Below the pieces are notes generated by a model. That model worked only from the letters and a program-made list of their open reading frames with translations, did not search any database and had not been told where the DNA came from. Shown here piece by piece: positions 15,164-23,370 of a stretch of DNA of 28,908 nt (the stretch's first letter is position 1; each line of letters opens with the position of its first letter). Source of the DNA: a virus. The stretch covers positions 1-28,908 of IMG/VR virus record IMGVR_UViG_3300023172_000135; one strand, written 5' to 3'. The translations under genes and the position numbers were made by a program.

Positions 15164-16597
15164 GTGGCGTTAACAACAGTAAAAAAACCATTATTTACAA
15201 AAAATAATGTAAATTATGACTTGCAATACGATCCAGTAACTGGTGCTGCAAATATTATTTCCACTGATGGCTCTACTAATACTCTAGTTTATAAAGATGG
15301 TGATTGGACATCAGCTTCAAGTTTAGTATTAAACTCTGCAGAACAACAACAATATCATCAACAAGCAGTATTAGCGATTCAATCAGCATATACAGCTTCT
15401 GGTGGTTCAACTAAAGGTTACGTATTACCTCAATGGGCTAACCAAAATTATAGTAATAACCAACCGGGACAAAAATCATCACAACCACAACAAAATCAAC
15501 CTTCAACAACAACCAGTAACAGTGGTGGAGGTATTGGACAATTGTTTGCATTCTTAGCAGATCCTAAATCATCTTATGAAAAACTCGCTGTAAATGGTGG
15601 TAGATTTGGGGTTGGAAATGAGAAAGAATTGTTCGGCGGAGGAATGGTTTATCCAAATGATTTGATGTCAAGTCAACAAGATTATTTTGCTATTTCTCAA
15701 TTTACATATAAACCATCAAAGGGAGATGATATCTTTGGTGGAAATGATGCAGTCAAAAGAATTTTATTAAATGGATTGCAACCAGGCAGCAATTTGCAGA
15801 GTCCGATAGGAACAGTATTTTTACCAATGCCCAATAGCGTTGCAGATAGTAATAATATTTCATGGGGTGAAGATGCCATGGGAAATCTTGCTGCTGCAGC
15901 AACTGCTAATACTATGGCAAATTTAGGACCTCAGGCAATGACGGCGGCTTTCGGTAGTCTTTTGGGTCAAGGTGGTACTGCTCTTCAGATTGCAAATCTT
16001 GTTAAGCTCGCCAGCTCTGGCGCCATTGGCGATGAAATGGCTACACTATTAGGTGGAGATATAACTTCAAAACTATTGAAGCTGCAAGGATTTGGAGTTG
16101 AAGCGGAATCAATCCTTGCTAGAGGCGCAGGAATTGTTCCCAACTCTAACTTAGAACTATTGTTTAATTCACCAACTTTGAGAAAGTTTAGTTTCAACTA
16201 CAGGTTGTCTCCAAGAAGTGATACGGAAGCTAAAACAGTTCGAAGAATTATTAGATTCTTCAAACAAGGAATGGCAGCTAAAAAAGTAAAAGGAAAATCT
16301 GGACAATCATCTTTCTTCTTGGGAACTCCAAACGTCTTTAAGTTGGAATACAAGAGTGGACGAACAGGCATTGATGGTGTAAATAAGTTTAAGACATGTG
16401 CATTGACTTCTTTCAACTGTAATTATACTCCAGATGGTTTCTGGTCAGCATATGATAAAGGTCAACCAGTTTCCACCGTTTTCCAAATGTCTTTTGATGA
16501 ACTTGAACCAATCTATGATACTGATTATCAAGCAGATAACATCTTTGAAGGTCGAGATGATCTCAGTTCTGTCAGTAACAACGCAGTAGGATATTGA
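15164..16597 (+). CDS. 48: Baseplate tail-tube cap gp48
   Basis: A 477-residue protein, longer than T4 gp48 (364). The C-terminal third carries the family signature: LRKFSFNYRLSPRSDTEAKT, VRRIIRFFKQGMAAK, FFLGTPNVFKLEYKS, KFKTCALTSFNCNYTPDG and VFQMSFDELEPIYD. In T4, gp48 binds the baseplate dome and, with gp54, starts the tail tube. The N-terminal 130 residues are extra, with a Gln/Ser/Asn-rich linker. The start codon is GTG, immediately after the preceding TAA, so translation is coupled. A two-base gap separates it from gp53. Confidence 0.85.
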   Translation: MALTTVKKPLFTKNNVNYDLQYDPVTGAANIISTDGSTNTLVYKDGDWTSASSLVLNSAEQQQYHQQAVLAIQSAYTASGGSTKGYVLPQWANQNYSNNQPGQKSSQPQQNQPSTTTSNSGGGIGQLFAFLADPKSSYEKLAVNGGRFGVGNEKELFGGGMVYPNDLMSSQQDYFAISQFTYKPSKGDDIFGGNDAVKRILLNGLQPGSNLQSPIGTVFLPMPNSVADSNNISWGEDAMGNLAAAATANTMANLGPQAMTAAFGSLLGQGGTALQIANLVKLASSGAIGDEMATLLGGDITSKLLKLQGFGVEAESILARGAGIVPNSNLELLFNSPTLRKFSFNYRLSPRSDTEAKTVRRIIRFFKQGMAAKKVKGKSGQSSFFLGTPNVFKLEYKSGRTGIDGVNKFKTCALTSFNCNYTPDGFWSAYDKGQPVSTVFQMSFDELEPIYDTDYQADNIFEGRDDLSSVSNNAVGY

Positions 16598-16598
16598 T

Positions 16599-18932
16599 AT
16601 GACTTACTTCTCACAACTACCAAACTTACAAGTTCTAAACAGAACAACAAATAACACAGCAACCGATGAAACGGTCATTGTAAAAAATCTCTTCAAAAGA
16701 GCTAAGATTAGAGAGGACATTGCATCAATATCTGGTGCATTTGAATTTTATTCTATAACTGAAAACGAACGTCCAGATGATGTTGCGGAAAAAATATATG
16801 GAGATCCAGAACTAGACTGGGTGATTTTATTAACGAATAATATTTTAAATCTTCAGGATGAATGGCCATTAAACTTAGATAGTTTTAATAGATACCTAGA
16901 AGACAAGTATGAATCCGAAGATAGATATACGGAAATACATCATTACGAAACAATAACTACAAAAGATAGTTTTGGTAGAATAGTTTTTCCTGGTGGGTTA
17001 ATAGTAGACGAAGCCTTCTATAATGCACCAGAGTTTCAGACTATAACAGAAAATCCCCCAGGTATTACATTCCCACCAATCTTTGTTCCAGGAACTCAAG
17101 CTGTATTAACTCCAATAGTGGGTGGGGTAAATAACTCAATTTCTGCAATTCTTATAAGTGAAGCTGGATTAGGATATGATACAAAACCTACAGTAACACT
17201 AAGTCCACCAGATCCTTCATCTAATGCTTCCGCAGATTCTACAATAAGTGATTTTGCAGTAACTAGTGTTACCAATTTATCTGGTGGAGAAGGATATCTC
17301 ACTGCACCTACAGTAACATTTTCTGACCCTATTCAATCTGTACAAGCAACTGTTGATTCCATTCTAGGTCAAGGTATAAACATCGATAAGGTAGATGGTC
17401 TGGAAAATTTAGTAGGAGGAATAGGTTATGGTCTAACAGCACCTTCTGTAACTTTTGAACAATCTCCAGTAGTTCTTTTCGGTTTATATGCCGCAGAATC
17501 TTCTGGAACTGTGGGAAACGATGTAGAAGGATTTTACGTTAAATCGGATGGAACAGAATTATATACAGCAAGTTTTACTGGAATAAATCAAATTAAACAG
17601 TACACTTTAAGCACTGGTTGGGATGTGACATCACTATCTTTAACTTATGAATTAGATGTAAGTGCAGACTTTAACTACACAACGGGAGTTGAGTTTAAGC
17701 CAGATGGTACAAGAATGTATGTTAGTGGTGGTGCTGGAGTAAACTATAAAATTATTAGTTATTCTCTATCCACAAGTTGGGACTTATCTACTGCATCCAA
17801 ACTAAATGAAATTACCCTTGCAACTCCTGGTGGATTAAGATTTAAAGATGATGGAAGTAGATTGTTTGTCTTAGATTTTTCAGATCCAGACATAATAAAC
17901 GAATACTCTTTGGGAACTAATTGGGATATAAGTACAATCAACGTAACTCCAGTTAATACATTTAATGTAACATCACCTACTGGAGATAATGATATTTTAG
18001 GGTTTGGTTTTAACTCCGATGGTACTAAATTGTTCGCTACAAGTGAAGGTAGTTCGAGTATATATGAATTTGATCTAGATGCATGGGATATAAGTACAGC
18101 ATCTTTCGTAAAATCTTTCTTCGTTGGTGATCGTCTTTCATCTCCATCTGATGTATTCATAAGGTCAGACAGAGAAAAATTGATTGTATCTGGTGGTTCT
18201 ATAGACAAAGTTTTTGAGTACAATCTTAATGCAACTGCAAAGGGAACTACTCAAATTACGAACGGATCCGTAACCAGTGTTACTGTGACCCAAGTCGGTG
18301 CAGGTTACACACTACCACCAACAGTTACTATCGGTGCTCCATTTACAGCAGTTACTGCAACTGGAATTGCATCTATAACAAGTGGAATAGTTACCTCAAT
18401 TGATATCACTAATGCTGGATTTGGATATACAGTTGCACCTACAGTAACTATTGAAAGTGCTCCAACATCAGTGGCAGCAATTATAGAAGTTAGTGTTGCT
18501 AACAGTGGAATATCTAGTATAAGAGTAGTAACAAATGGATCAAATTATGTTACACCTCCAACAGTAACTGTTAGTGCTCCAGACGATGTTCTGAGTGTAG
18601 AACAAAATGATCTATACACGCAAAATCAAACTACTTGGAGATGGAATGGAACATCATGGCAAGAGAAAATAACAGAAGAATTTCAATACTTAGACCCAAC
18701 TACAAGTAGTATAATTAAAGTCCCGGGAAATGTGTTATCAAAACCAATAACCAATTTTGAATTTGAAAATAGATTAAACGAAGATAAAAGACTTCTGTAT
18801 ATTTTAAAACCAAACTATTTGCCAGTAGTAATCGATGATCTAAGAAATATTATGAGATATAGTGTTGATGATCCAAATTATATTACTGATAAACTTAAAA
18901 AGACTTATAACGAAAAAATAGCTAGAATATAA
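16599..18932 (+). CDS. 53: Baseplate wedge subunit gp53 with inserted beta-propeller
   Basis: A 777-residue protein, about four times T4 gp53 (196). Residues 27-105 carry the gp53/LysM-like core: FEFYSITENERPDDVAEKIY, GDPELDWVILLTNN and DEWPLNLDSFNRYL. Residues 712-755 carry a gp53-like end (LNEDKRLLYILKPNYLP). Between them lie GxGY beta modules at about 185-205, 228-245 and 272-290, a propeller-like region at about 311-545 with five SDGTxLY-type blades, and three more GxGY modules at about 567-660. In T4 the protein clamps wedge to hub. The insert is probably exposed and could bind host surface sugars or other baseplate parts. The ATG follows gp48 by two bases; a strong terminator follows the stop. 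Confidence 0.85.
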   Translation: MTYFSQLPNLQVLNRTTNNTATDETVIVKNLFKRAKIREDIASISGAFEFYSITENERPDDVAEKIYGDPELDWVILLTNNILNLQDEWPLNLDSFNRYLEDKYESEDRYTEIHHYETITTKDSFGRIVFPGGLIVDEAFYNAPEFQTITENPPGITFPPIFVPGTQAVLTPIVGGVNNSISAILISEAGLGYDTKPTVTLSPPDPSSNASADSTISDFAVTSVTNLSGGEGYLTAPTVTFSDPIQSVQATVDSILGQGINIDKVDGLENLVGGIGYGLTAPSVTFEQSPVVLFGLYAAESSGTVGNDVEGFYVKSDGTELYTASFTGINQIKQYTLSTGWDVTSLSLTYELDVSADFNYTTGVEFKPDGTRMYVSGGAGVNYKIISYSLSTSWDLSTASKLNEITLATPGGLRFKDDGSRLFVLDFSDPDIINEYSLGTNWDISTINVTPVNTFNVTSPTGDNDILGFGFNSDGTKLFATSEGSSSIYEFDLDAWDISTASFVKSFFVGDRLSSPSDVFIRSDREKLIVSGGSIDKVFEYNLNATAKGTTQITNGSVTSVTVTQVGAGYTLPPTVTIGAPFTAVTATGIASITSGIVTSIDITNAGFGYTVAPTVTIESAPTSVAAIIEVSVANSGISSIRVVTNGSNYVTPPTVTVSAPDDVLSVEQNDLYTQNQTTWRWNGTSWQEKITEEFQYLDPTTSSIIKVPGNVLSKPITNFEFENRLNEDKRLLYILKPNYLPVVIDDLRNIMRYSVDDPNYITDKLKKTYNEKIARI
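17529..18233 (+). repeat. Five-blade beta-propeller repeat within gp53
   Basis: Five degenerate protein repeats begin at about residues 311, 363, 412, 468 and 518 of gp53. Each has a G-F-x-SDGTxLY-like start (VKSDGTELYTA, FKPDGTRMYVS, FKDDGSRLFVL, FNSDGTKLFAT, IRSDREKLIVS), then a Y-x-L strand, and in the first four a WD[IVL]ST segment. The pattern is that of WD40/NHL-type propellers. Confidence 0.75.
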
Positions 18933-18959
18933 AAAAGGAGGGGCAAAACCCCTCCTTTT
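18933..18959. terminator. Bidirectional intrinsic terminator between gp53 and gp32 units
   Basis: An 11-base-pair stem (AAAAGGAGGGG with CCCCTCCTTTT) with a CAAAA loop begins one base after the gp53 stop. It ends in T-runs on both strands: TTTT then GGTTT on plus, and TTTTTT on minus. It can end both the plus-strand late operon and the minus-strand gp32 transcript. Confidence 0.85.
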
Positions 18960-18962
18960 GGT

Positions 18963-19079
18963 TTATCGGATGTATTTGTCCATCCTAAGTTTAATGTAGT
19001 ACATCCCGATGATCCAGAGAGAGAAGAGAAACCCTTCTCCGTAACTTAGATTCATCCAAGCGTCAAGTGCATCCCCCAC
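18963..19079 (-). CDS. 38-residue membrane peptide downstream of gp32
   Basis: The frame starts at GTG 19079 (MGDALDAWMNLSYGEGF...) and ends ...MDKYIR at TAA 18963. GGAG lies eight bases before the GTG, at the very end of gp32, and three bases separate the gp32 stop from the start, so coupling to gp32 is likely. Residues about 16-28 (GFLFSLWIIGMYYI) are hydrophobic and are followed by K and R residues, typical of a single inner-membrane helix with a cytoplasmic basic tail. An internal ATG at 19055 could give a 30-residue form. Family unknown. Confidence 0.5.
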   Translation of the reverse strand: MGDALDAWMNLSYGEGFLFSLWIIGMYYIKLRMDKYIR

Positions 19080-19081
19080 AA

Positions 19082-20011
19082 TCAACTCTCCGCGAGTTTC
19101 TGGAAGTAACTCAGTGCATCATCTGCATCCTCATCATCTTCCTCAACACGAGCAGAAGGTTTAGAGATCTCAAAGGAAGGAGCAGAACGCTTCTCAGAGT
19201 AGTCTCCACGACGTTCGGCTTCCCATTGTTGTTCTTCTTCTACTACCTCAGGGTCTTGAGTCTTAGGCGTGCCACGGACTCCCAGAACGTAGTCTAGACG
19301 CTTCTTCAGTTCCTCATAGGTCTTGAAGTTCTTAGCGTCACTGAACTCATTGAGATCGTTCAGGTTGTTATAGATCTTCTCCAGTTTATCATCATCATCC
19401 ATCAGAGGTTCGACACGATCGAACTCAGACTTGTCATAGTTCCAGTAACCTTCAACCTTACGAATCTTCAGTTTGAAGTTCGCACCTTGCCAGAAGTCAA
19501 AGGGGTTGATGGCTTCTTCATCTGCAAACTGAGGTTGCATCGCTTCGGTGATCTTGTCAAAGATCTTCTTACCGAACTTGTAGAGGAACACACGACCCTC
19601 ATTCTCGGGGTGTGCAGGATCAGCAACAACGTAGATGTTTGCGTAGTAAGACAGTTTACGTTTCTGTTTACGAGCAGTCTCCTTATCACGATCAGAACCA
19701 CTGTTCCACAGAACACGGTTGTGTTCGGACACAGGATCCTTCTGACCCATCGTGGTCAGGGAGTTCTCAATATACCAACCACCAGGGCCTTGGAACGCAT
19801 GGCTCCAGACTTGTGCCCAGGGAAGTTCACATCCTTCAGGCGCAGGAAGGAATCGGATCACTGCATAACCGTTACCAGCCTTATCGACTTCAGGCTTCCA
19901 GAAGCGGTCATCAGCACCACCTTCTCCACTATTCAGTTTTTCGACTTTCTTGATCAGTTTATCAGTCAACGAACCAGCACGGGACTGTTTCTTAAGATCA
20001 GCAAAAGACAT
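19082..20011 (-). CDS. 32: Single-stranded DNA-binding protein gp32
   Basis: A 309-residue protein matching T4 gp32 (301). It has a basic N-terminus (SFADLKKQSRAGS, like the LAST motif for cooperative binding), a core with FWKPEVDKAGNGYAVIRFLP, SYYANIYVVADPAHPENEGR and VFLYKFGKKIFDKI, then FWQGANFKLKIRKVEGYWNY, and an acidic tail (VEEEQQ; EEDDEDADD) used by the family to contact replication proteins. The T4 zinc-binding cysteines are missing: the matching segment reads YIENSLTTMGQKDPVSEHNR. It coats single-stranded DNA during replication, recombination and repair. A sigma70-type promoter lies directly upstream, giving expression independent of the operon behind it. Confidence 0.95.
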   Translation of the reverse strand: MSFADLKKQSRAGSLTDKLIKKVEKLNSGEGGADDRFWKPEVDKAGNGYAVIRFLPAPEGCELPWAQVWSHAFQGPGGWYIENSLTTMGQKDPVSEHNRVLWNSGSDRDKETARKQKRKLSYYANIYVVADPAHPENEGRVFLYKFGKKIFDKITEAMQPQFADEEAINPFDFWQGANFKLKIRKVEGYWNYDKSEFDRVEPLMDDDDKLEKIYNNLNDLNEFSDAKNFKTYEELKKRLDYVLGVRGTPKTQDPEVVEEEQQWEAERRGDYSEKRSAPSFEISKPSARVEEDDEDADDALSYFQKLAES

Positions 20012-20058
20012 GTTTGTATTCTCCGTATTTGTTGGGATTTGGCCTTTGGGACGACTTT

Positions 20059-20087
20059 ATCTTACAAGGTGCAAGAAGGGATGTCAA
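20059..20087 (-). promoter_or_regulatory. Sigma70-type promoter of gp32
   Basis: The minus strand carries a perfect TTGACA (20082-20087), a 17-base spacer, and TAAGAT (20059-20064). It begins a few bases after the stop of the upstream gene (20091) and leaves a leader of about 40 bases before ATG 20011. Confidence 0.7.
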
Positions 20088-20090
20088 GCC

Positions 20091-20360
20091 CTAGTCTCGT
20101 GGCATTTCCTCTGGATTTGCCAGTTCCATCTCGAATAAAAGTGGATGACACTCTTCCATGATCAGATAGTTTGACCAACGATACATATCATCCGATGTAT
20201 AAGAATAATTATTGTTTGCTTCGCATTGGACATATGGGTCGTCTTGCATTATTACAGGAATATCATCAAATGTAAAGGGAATTCCATTTATAAAATACAT
20301 ATCTACAATCTCACCATTGTGGTAACAATACTGTGAAGTGATCTTGTAGTGTGGTGTCAT
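20091..20360 (-). CDS. Hypothetical protein, 89 residues
   Basis: An acidic, tyrosine-rich soluble protein (MTPHYKITSQYCYHNGEIVD...) with FINGIPFTFDDIPVI in its centre and a C-terminus ending EEMPRD. GAGG lies about nine bases before the ATG. It is the last gene of the phoH-to-DUF1825 train before the gp32 promoter, three bases after its neighbour. No family recognised. Confidence 0.55.
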   Translation of the reverse strand: MTPHYKITSQYCYHNGEIVDMYFINGIPFTFDDIPVIMQDDPYVQCEANNNYSYTSDDMYRWSNYLIMEECHPLLFEMELANPEEMPRD

Positions 20361-20363
20361 TGT

Positions 20364-20699
20364 CTAATCCTCTATTCCTGCAATTTTGTCTAGACGATTT
20401 AAAGTTTCTTCCATTTCTGAAAACAACTCGTTAATGTCGTTTCCTTCGAATCCAAGAAACTCTGCAGCATCTTGGATTCTTTGTTTCATTTCTTGTGCTT
20501 CGGGATCATCGGAAAGTGAAACACGGAAGTATAAGTTTTTTTGTTTCTCAAGAAAAGTTCTCATCAACTCAACATGTTCTTTTTTCTGTTCCTTGTTCAT
20601 CATAGGAGCTTTGAAAGTTTCTTCTATGATTTGTTGTTGCAGTTGTTCCATCTCTTTGATGGCTTCTCTTACTATTTCGGATTGAAAAAATCCACTCAC
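20364..20699 (-). CDS. DUF1825-like protein
   Basis: A 111-residue helical protein (MSGFFQSEIVREAIKEMEQL...) resembling the cyanobacterial DUF1825 family: a FF.SEIV start, a MNKEQKKEHVELMRTFLEKQ helix, an F.RVSLSDDPEAQ.MK segment, and a C-terminal FSEMEETLNRLDKI. Function of the family is unknown; it is found in cyanobacteria and their phages. The start is GTG at 20699 with AGGAG eight bases upstream. The neighbour at 20711-21082 is a diverged paralogue with the same type of start. Confidence 0.75.
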   Translation of the reverse strand: MSGFFQSEIVREAIKEMEQLQQQIIEETFKAPMMNKEQKKEHVELMRTFLEKQKNLYFRVSLSDDPEAQEMKQRIQDAAEFLGFEGNDINELFSEMEETLNRLDKIAGIED

Positions 20700-20710
20700 A
20701 ACTTAATCTC

Positions 20711-21082
20711 CTATTTTTCTAAATGTTCTATAGTAGTTTCTAATTTCGAAAACAAATTTTTTCCACTATCATCAGAAAATCCCAAGAACCTAGCAGAATC
20801 CTCCATAGCCATAGAAAATTCTATGCATGTTGGATCATATTCATTTTCCAGTAGTCTAGAATAAAAATCTTTAGCTTTGATAAAAAGATTTTTTAGTATA
20901 ATTACATACTTTTCCTTATCTTCATGGTTAATAACAACTTGTTCAAAAAGTTCAAGAAAAGTTTGGTCACCAGTAGAAGTATAATATAATGTTGTTTCCA
21001 TATCGGAATCATTAGTATATACAAACTCTCTGAGATTTTCTACAATCTCTTTGAGTTCCTCCATTTCAGAGTAAATATTCAC
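20711..21082 (-). CDS. Second DUF1825-like paralogue
   Basis: A 123-residue acidic helical protein. The C-terminal half aligns with the adjacent DUF1825-like protein: LYFRVSLSDDP with FYSRLLENEYDP, AAEFLGFEG with SARFLGFSD, and LFSEMEETLNRLDK with LFSKLETTIEHLEK. The N-terminal half has diverged. The start is GTG at 21082, overlapping the gp59 stop as GTGA, with AAGGAG about eight bases upstream; an ATG at 21064 is less well placed. Tandem duplication followed by divergence is the simplest reading. Function unknown. Confidence 0.65.
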   Translation of the reverse strand: MNIYSEMEELKEIVENLREFVYTNDSDMETTLYYTSTGDQTFLELFEQVVINHEDKEKYVIILKNLFIKAKDFYSRLLENEYDPTCIEFSMAMEDSARFLGFSDDSGKNLFSKLETTIEHLEK

Positions 21083-21669
21083 AATACAATCTCCTTCAGG
21101 GTTTTGGTGTATTTTTCCTTATCAATATTTAGGAACGACTTGTATTTCTTTATACGAAGACTGACGGATTCCCACACCGGATCTATTAAATTTTTATCAA
21201 ATTTTTTGGAAAAATTTAAAATCATATCCATAATTACAAAAGTCTCTATGGATATTGCATTTTGCAAATACTTTTTTAAAATTTCTGGATGAGAAGATCC
21301 GTTTACCTCAAATAAAGAATCAAAAGTATCTTTATGTAAAAATACTTCAGATTCTGTTTTAAAAAGATATGAGAGACTTTGGGATCTCTTTAGCCAGTTA
21401 GAATAATTTTGTTCACCCGACTGAATAATTTCACCGATCCAAAGTTTAGATGGATCATCACATTCTACAAAGTTGGCAAGGAAGTATTGTTTGATTTCGT
21501 TATCAGATTTCTGACGAGACATTCGTTCAAAGAAGTAACGATCTTTCCTCTTGTTGAACGATTCTTTTGAAGCTCTAGACTTCCCGCAATATTGAAAGTA
21601 GTCGTAGTTTGGTTTAGTGAAATGATTCTTGAATGCCAGGTACGTTTTGTATACCTCGATTGGCGTCAT
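21079..21669 (-). CDS. 59: Replicative helicase loader gp59
   Basis: A 196-residue protein matching T4 gp59 (217): MTPIEVYKTYLAFKNHF, KRKDRYFFERMSRQKSD, LWIGEII, then ISIETFVIMDMILNFSKKFD and DPVWESVSLRIKKYKSFLNI. In T4 the protein binds forked DNA and gp32, loads the gp41 helicase and couples recombination to replication. It lies two genes from gp32's neighbours and directly follows gp33. The ATG shares a base with the gp33 stop (TGATG). Length and conserved blocks make the call firm. Confidence 0.9.
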   Translation of the reverse strand: MTPIEVYKTYLAFKNHFTKPNYDYFQYCGKSRASKESFNKRKDRYFFERMSRQKSDNEIKQYFLANFVECDDPSKLWIGEIIQSGEQNYSNWLKRSQSLSYLFKTESEVFLHKDTFDSLFEVNGSSHPEILKKYLQNAISIETFVIMDMILNFSKKFDKNLIDPVWESVSLRIKKYKSFLNIDKEKYTKTLKEIVL

Positions 21670-21932
21670 CAGAACATTAATTTAGCACGACTTGTTTTTT
21701 TAAGAAAGTTAAGTTGAGTTGCTTCATACTTAAGTTTTTCTTTCAGTGGTTTTGAGATTAGTTTAGAAACTGATTCAAACTCAATACCATTTTCTTCACA
21801 ATAAGTTACAATCGCTTCAATATAATTAATTTTTGAAGTCATAACGAGATTTTCGATGTCCTGTGCGAATTTTGACTGACAGAGAAATTTATCTTTTATT
21901 AGTGAATTTACGTCTTCAGTATTTTTTTGCAT
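21669..21932 (-). CDS. 33: Late transcription coactivator gp33
   Basis: An 87-residue protein from ATG 21932 (MQKNTEDVNSLIKDKF...). The core (DIENLVMTSKINYIEAIVTY, then CEENGIEFESVSKL and KEKLKYEATQLNFL) matches T4 gp33. That protein links the sliding clamp gp45 to RNA polymerase at late promoters with gp55. The internal ATG is preferred over 22037 because the longer form would lie inside the exonuclease gene; the chosen start is four bases after that gene's stop. This length is shorter than T4 gp33 (112). It fits the late promoters at 14169-14193. Confidence 0.8.
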   Translation of the reverse strand: MQKNTEDVNSLIKDKFLCQSKFAQDIENLVMTSKINYIEAIVTYCEENGIEFESVSKLISKPLKEKLKYEATQLNFLKKTSRAKLMF

Positions 21933-21936
21933 AGGT

Positions 21937-22608
21937 TTAGTTTTCTGTGTGATGAGAGACGAACTCTCTGATGTACTTGGTAAGAAGTTTAATATAGTAA
22001 TCCTTGTTACGTTTTTCATAGACAAAACATTCTCCATTATCAGCTACCATTATGGTAATCAATTTTTTAACTGCAATTCCAGTCATTTCGTAATACATGC
22101 AAGCGTAGGCTACTTCTTGAACAAAGTAGTTTTCAATCCATTCCTCTGGTTTAATCTTCTTTGAAGTCTTGAAGTCAATAATTGCGAGCTCCCCTTCGTA
22201 TTCCGCAATACAATCTACTCGACCCGCAAGTCCTAAGTAGTCACTATAAAGTGACTTTTCTAAAGCATGTATGTTATTTATACGATCAAGATATGGCTTG
22301 GCCGCAAGAAATAATGATTTTGTCGTGGGGAGTGGTTTATGATCATCAACGTTTTCATTGAGCATATATTTCTCAACAAGATCATGAAACCTTGTACCCC
22401 TTTCCGTGGCTACTTTTGTGATCTTATTAGCTTCTTCCTCACCAACTTTTTTACGCCAATCGATAAACTTTTGACGGCCATAAAAACTAGTAATAGAAGT
22501 AATTGAGGGATACATCTTACCAGAAGGAACTCGATAAAAACGAGTCCCTTCAATCATTTCTGCTTGTAAGTCAACTTCTTCTTTCAAATAATCTAAGTGT
22601 ACAAACAT
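21937..22608 (-). CDS. PD-(D/E)XK exonuclease, Cas4/MGME1-like
   Basis: A 223-residue nuclease. The motifs run in family order: RGTRFHDLVE (H75), the acidic residue D132 in GRVDCIAEYEG, D145 and K147 in LAIIDFKTSKK, and Q164 with Y168 in VQEVAYACMYY. N-terminal YPSITSITSFYG is also typical of MGME1-like phage nucleases. Such enzymes degrade single-stranded DNA ends and are found in cyanophage replication modules, probably for recombination or host DNA turnover. The ATG shares a base with the phoH stop. No iron-sulfur cysteine cluster of the Cas4 type is visible. Confidence 0.85.
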   Translation of the reverse strand: MFVHLDYLKEEVDLQAEMIEGTRFYRVPSGKMYPSITSITSFYGRQKFIDWRKKVGEEEANKITKVATERGTRFHDLVEKYMLNENVDDHKPLPTTKSLFLAAKPYLDRINNIHALEKSLYSDYLGLAGRVDCIAEYEGELAIIDFKTSKKIKPEEWIENYFVQEVAYACMYYEMTGIAVKKLITIMVADNGECFVYEKRNKDYYIKLLTKYIREFVSHHTEN

Positions 22609-23369
22609 TACATACCTAAAGCCAATTTAGTAACAATGTAGTTTTTAACAAGTCCAGAACGAACAATGTCATCAACTCCAAATTCTACAGTAGAGAAATC
22701 ATACTCCATTGCACGAATAATTTTCATAAAATCTAGAATCCCATTTTTTTCATGAGATTTTTGTAAGTCTGTTTGAGTGGCATCACCACAGAATACAATC
22801 TTACTATTTTCACCAATACGTGTAATTATACTATCAAGTTCGTGAAAGTTCAAGTTTTGCATCTCATCGATCAAAACAATTGCATTGTCGAGTGTAGTAC
22901 CACGAATAAAACTAGTAGACCAGAATGAGATGGTTTCTTGTGCTTTGAGATTTGCATATAACATTTCAAAGTCAGAATCTGAAGCAAGTTCGAACATGTA
23001 CTTAACCATGTTCTTATAAGGAATTTGATAAAGTGCGGCTTTATCCTCGTGATCTCCAGGAAGGAAACCAATCTCACGAGTTGAAACAAGAGACCTTACG
23101 ATATAAACTTTCTCATATGGAGTTCTATCGTCAAGAACATCTCTTAGTGCGTGATACAAAGCAATGAAAGTTTTACCCGTACCAGCAGCACCATAAGAAA
23201 AGAGATTTTTGCCTTTTTTATATTCATCAAAGAATTTAGTTTGATTCTCAGTCATGGGTTGGATGTCAACCATCATATCTGTGTTGATGGGTTTCTTCCT
23301 CCTCATTTGTTTTGCACTCATACTACCAATTCCACTGGCAGAGTCATTTTTTCTCTTTCTTGCGGGCAT
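22608..23369 (-). CDS. phoH: PhoH-like P-loop ATPase
   Basis: A 253-residue protein. Walker A is GAAGTGKT (60-67), Walker B IVLIDE (164-169), followed by MQNL and a sensor-like IVFCGDATQTD (191-201). The segment VRSLVSTREIGFLPGD (91-106) is diagnostic of PhoH. The first 35 residues are basic and Ser/Lys-rich. PhoH genes are common in marine phages; their role is unsettled, with proposals including RNA metabolism and phosphate stress, and no Pho box is obvious here. It heads the co-directional train phoH - exonuclease - gp33 - gp59, with 1-4 base junctions. Confidence 0.93.
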   Translation of the reverse strand: MPARKRKNDSASGIGSMSAKQMRRKKPINTDMMVDIQPMTENQTKFFDEYKKGKNLFSYGAAGTGKTFIALYHALRDVLDDRTPYEKVYIVRSLVSTREIGFLPGDHEDKAALYQIPYKNMVKYMFELASDSDFEMLYANLKAQETISFWSTSFIRGTTLDNAIVLIDEMQNLNFHELDSIITRIGENSKIVFCGDATQTDLQKSHEKNGILDFMKIIRAMEYDFSTVEFGVDDIVRSGLVKNYIVTKLALGM

Positions 23370-23370
23370 A

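Noticed and set aside
19487-20161. A 224-residue open frame on the plus strand, opposite gp32
   Set aside because: It is antisense to the well-supported gp32 gene and crosses its promoter; composition is that of a shadow frame.
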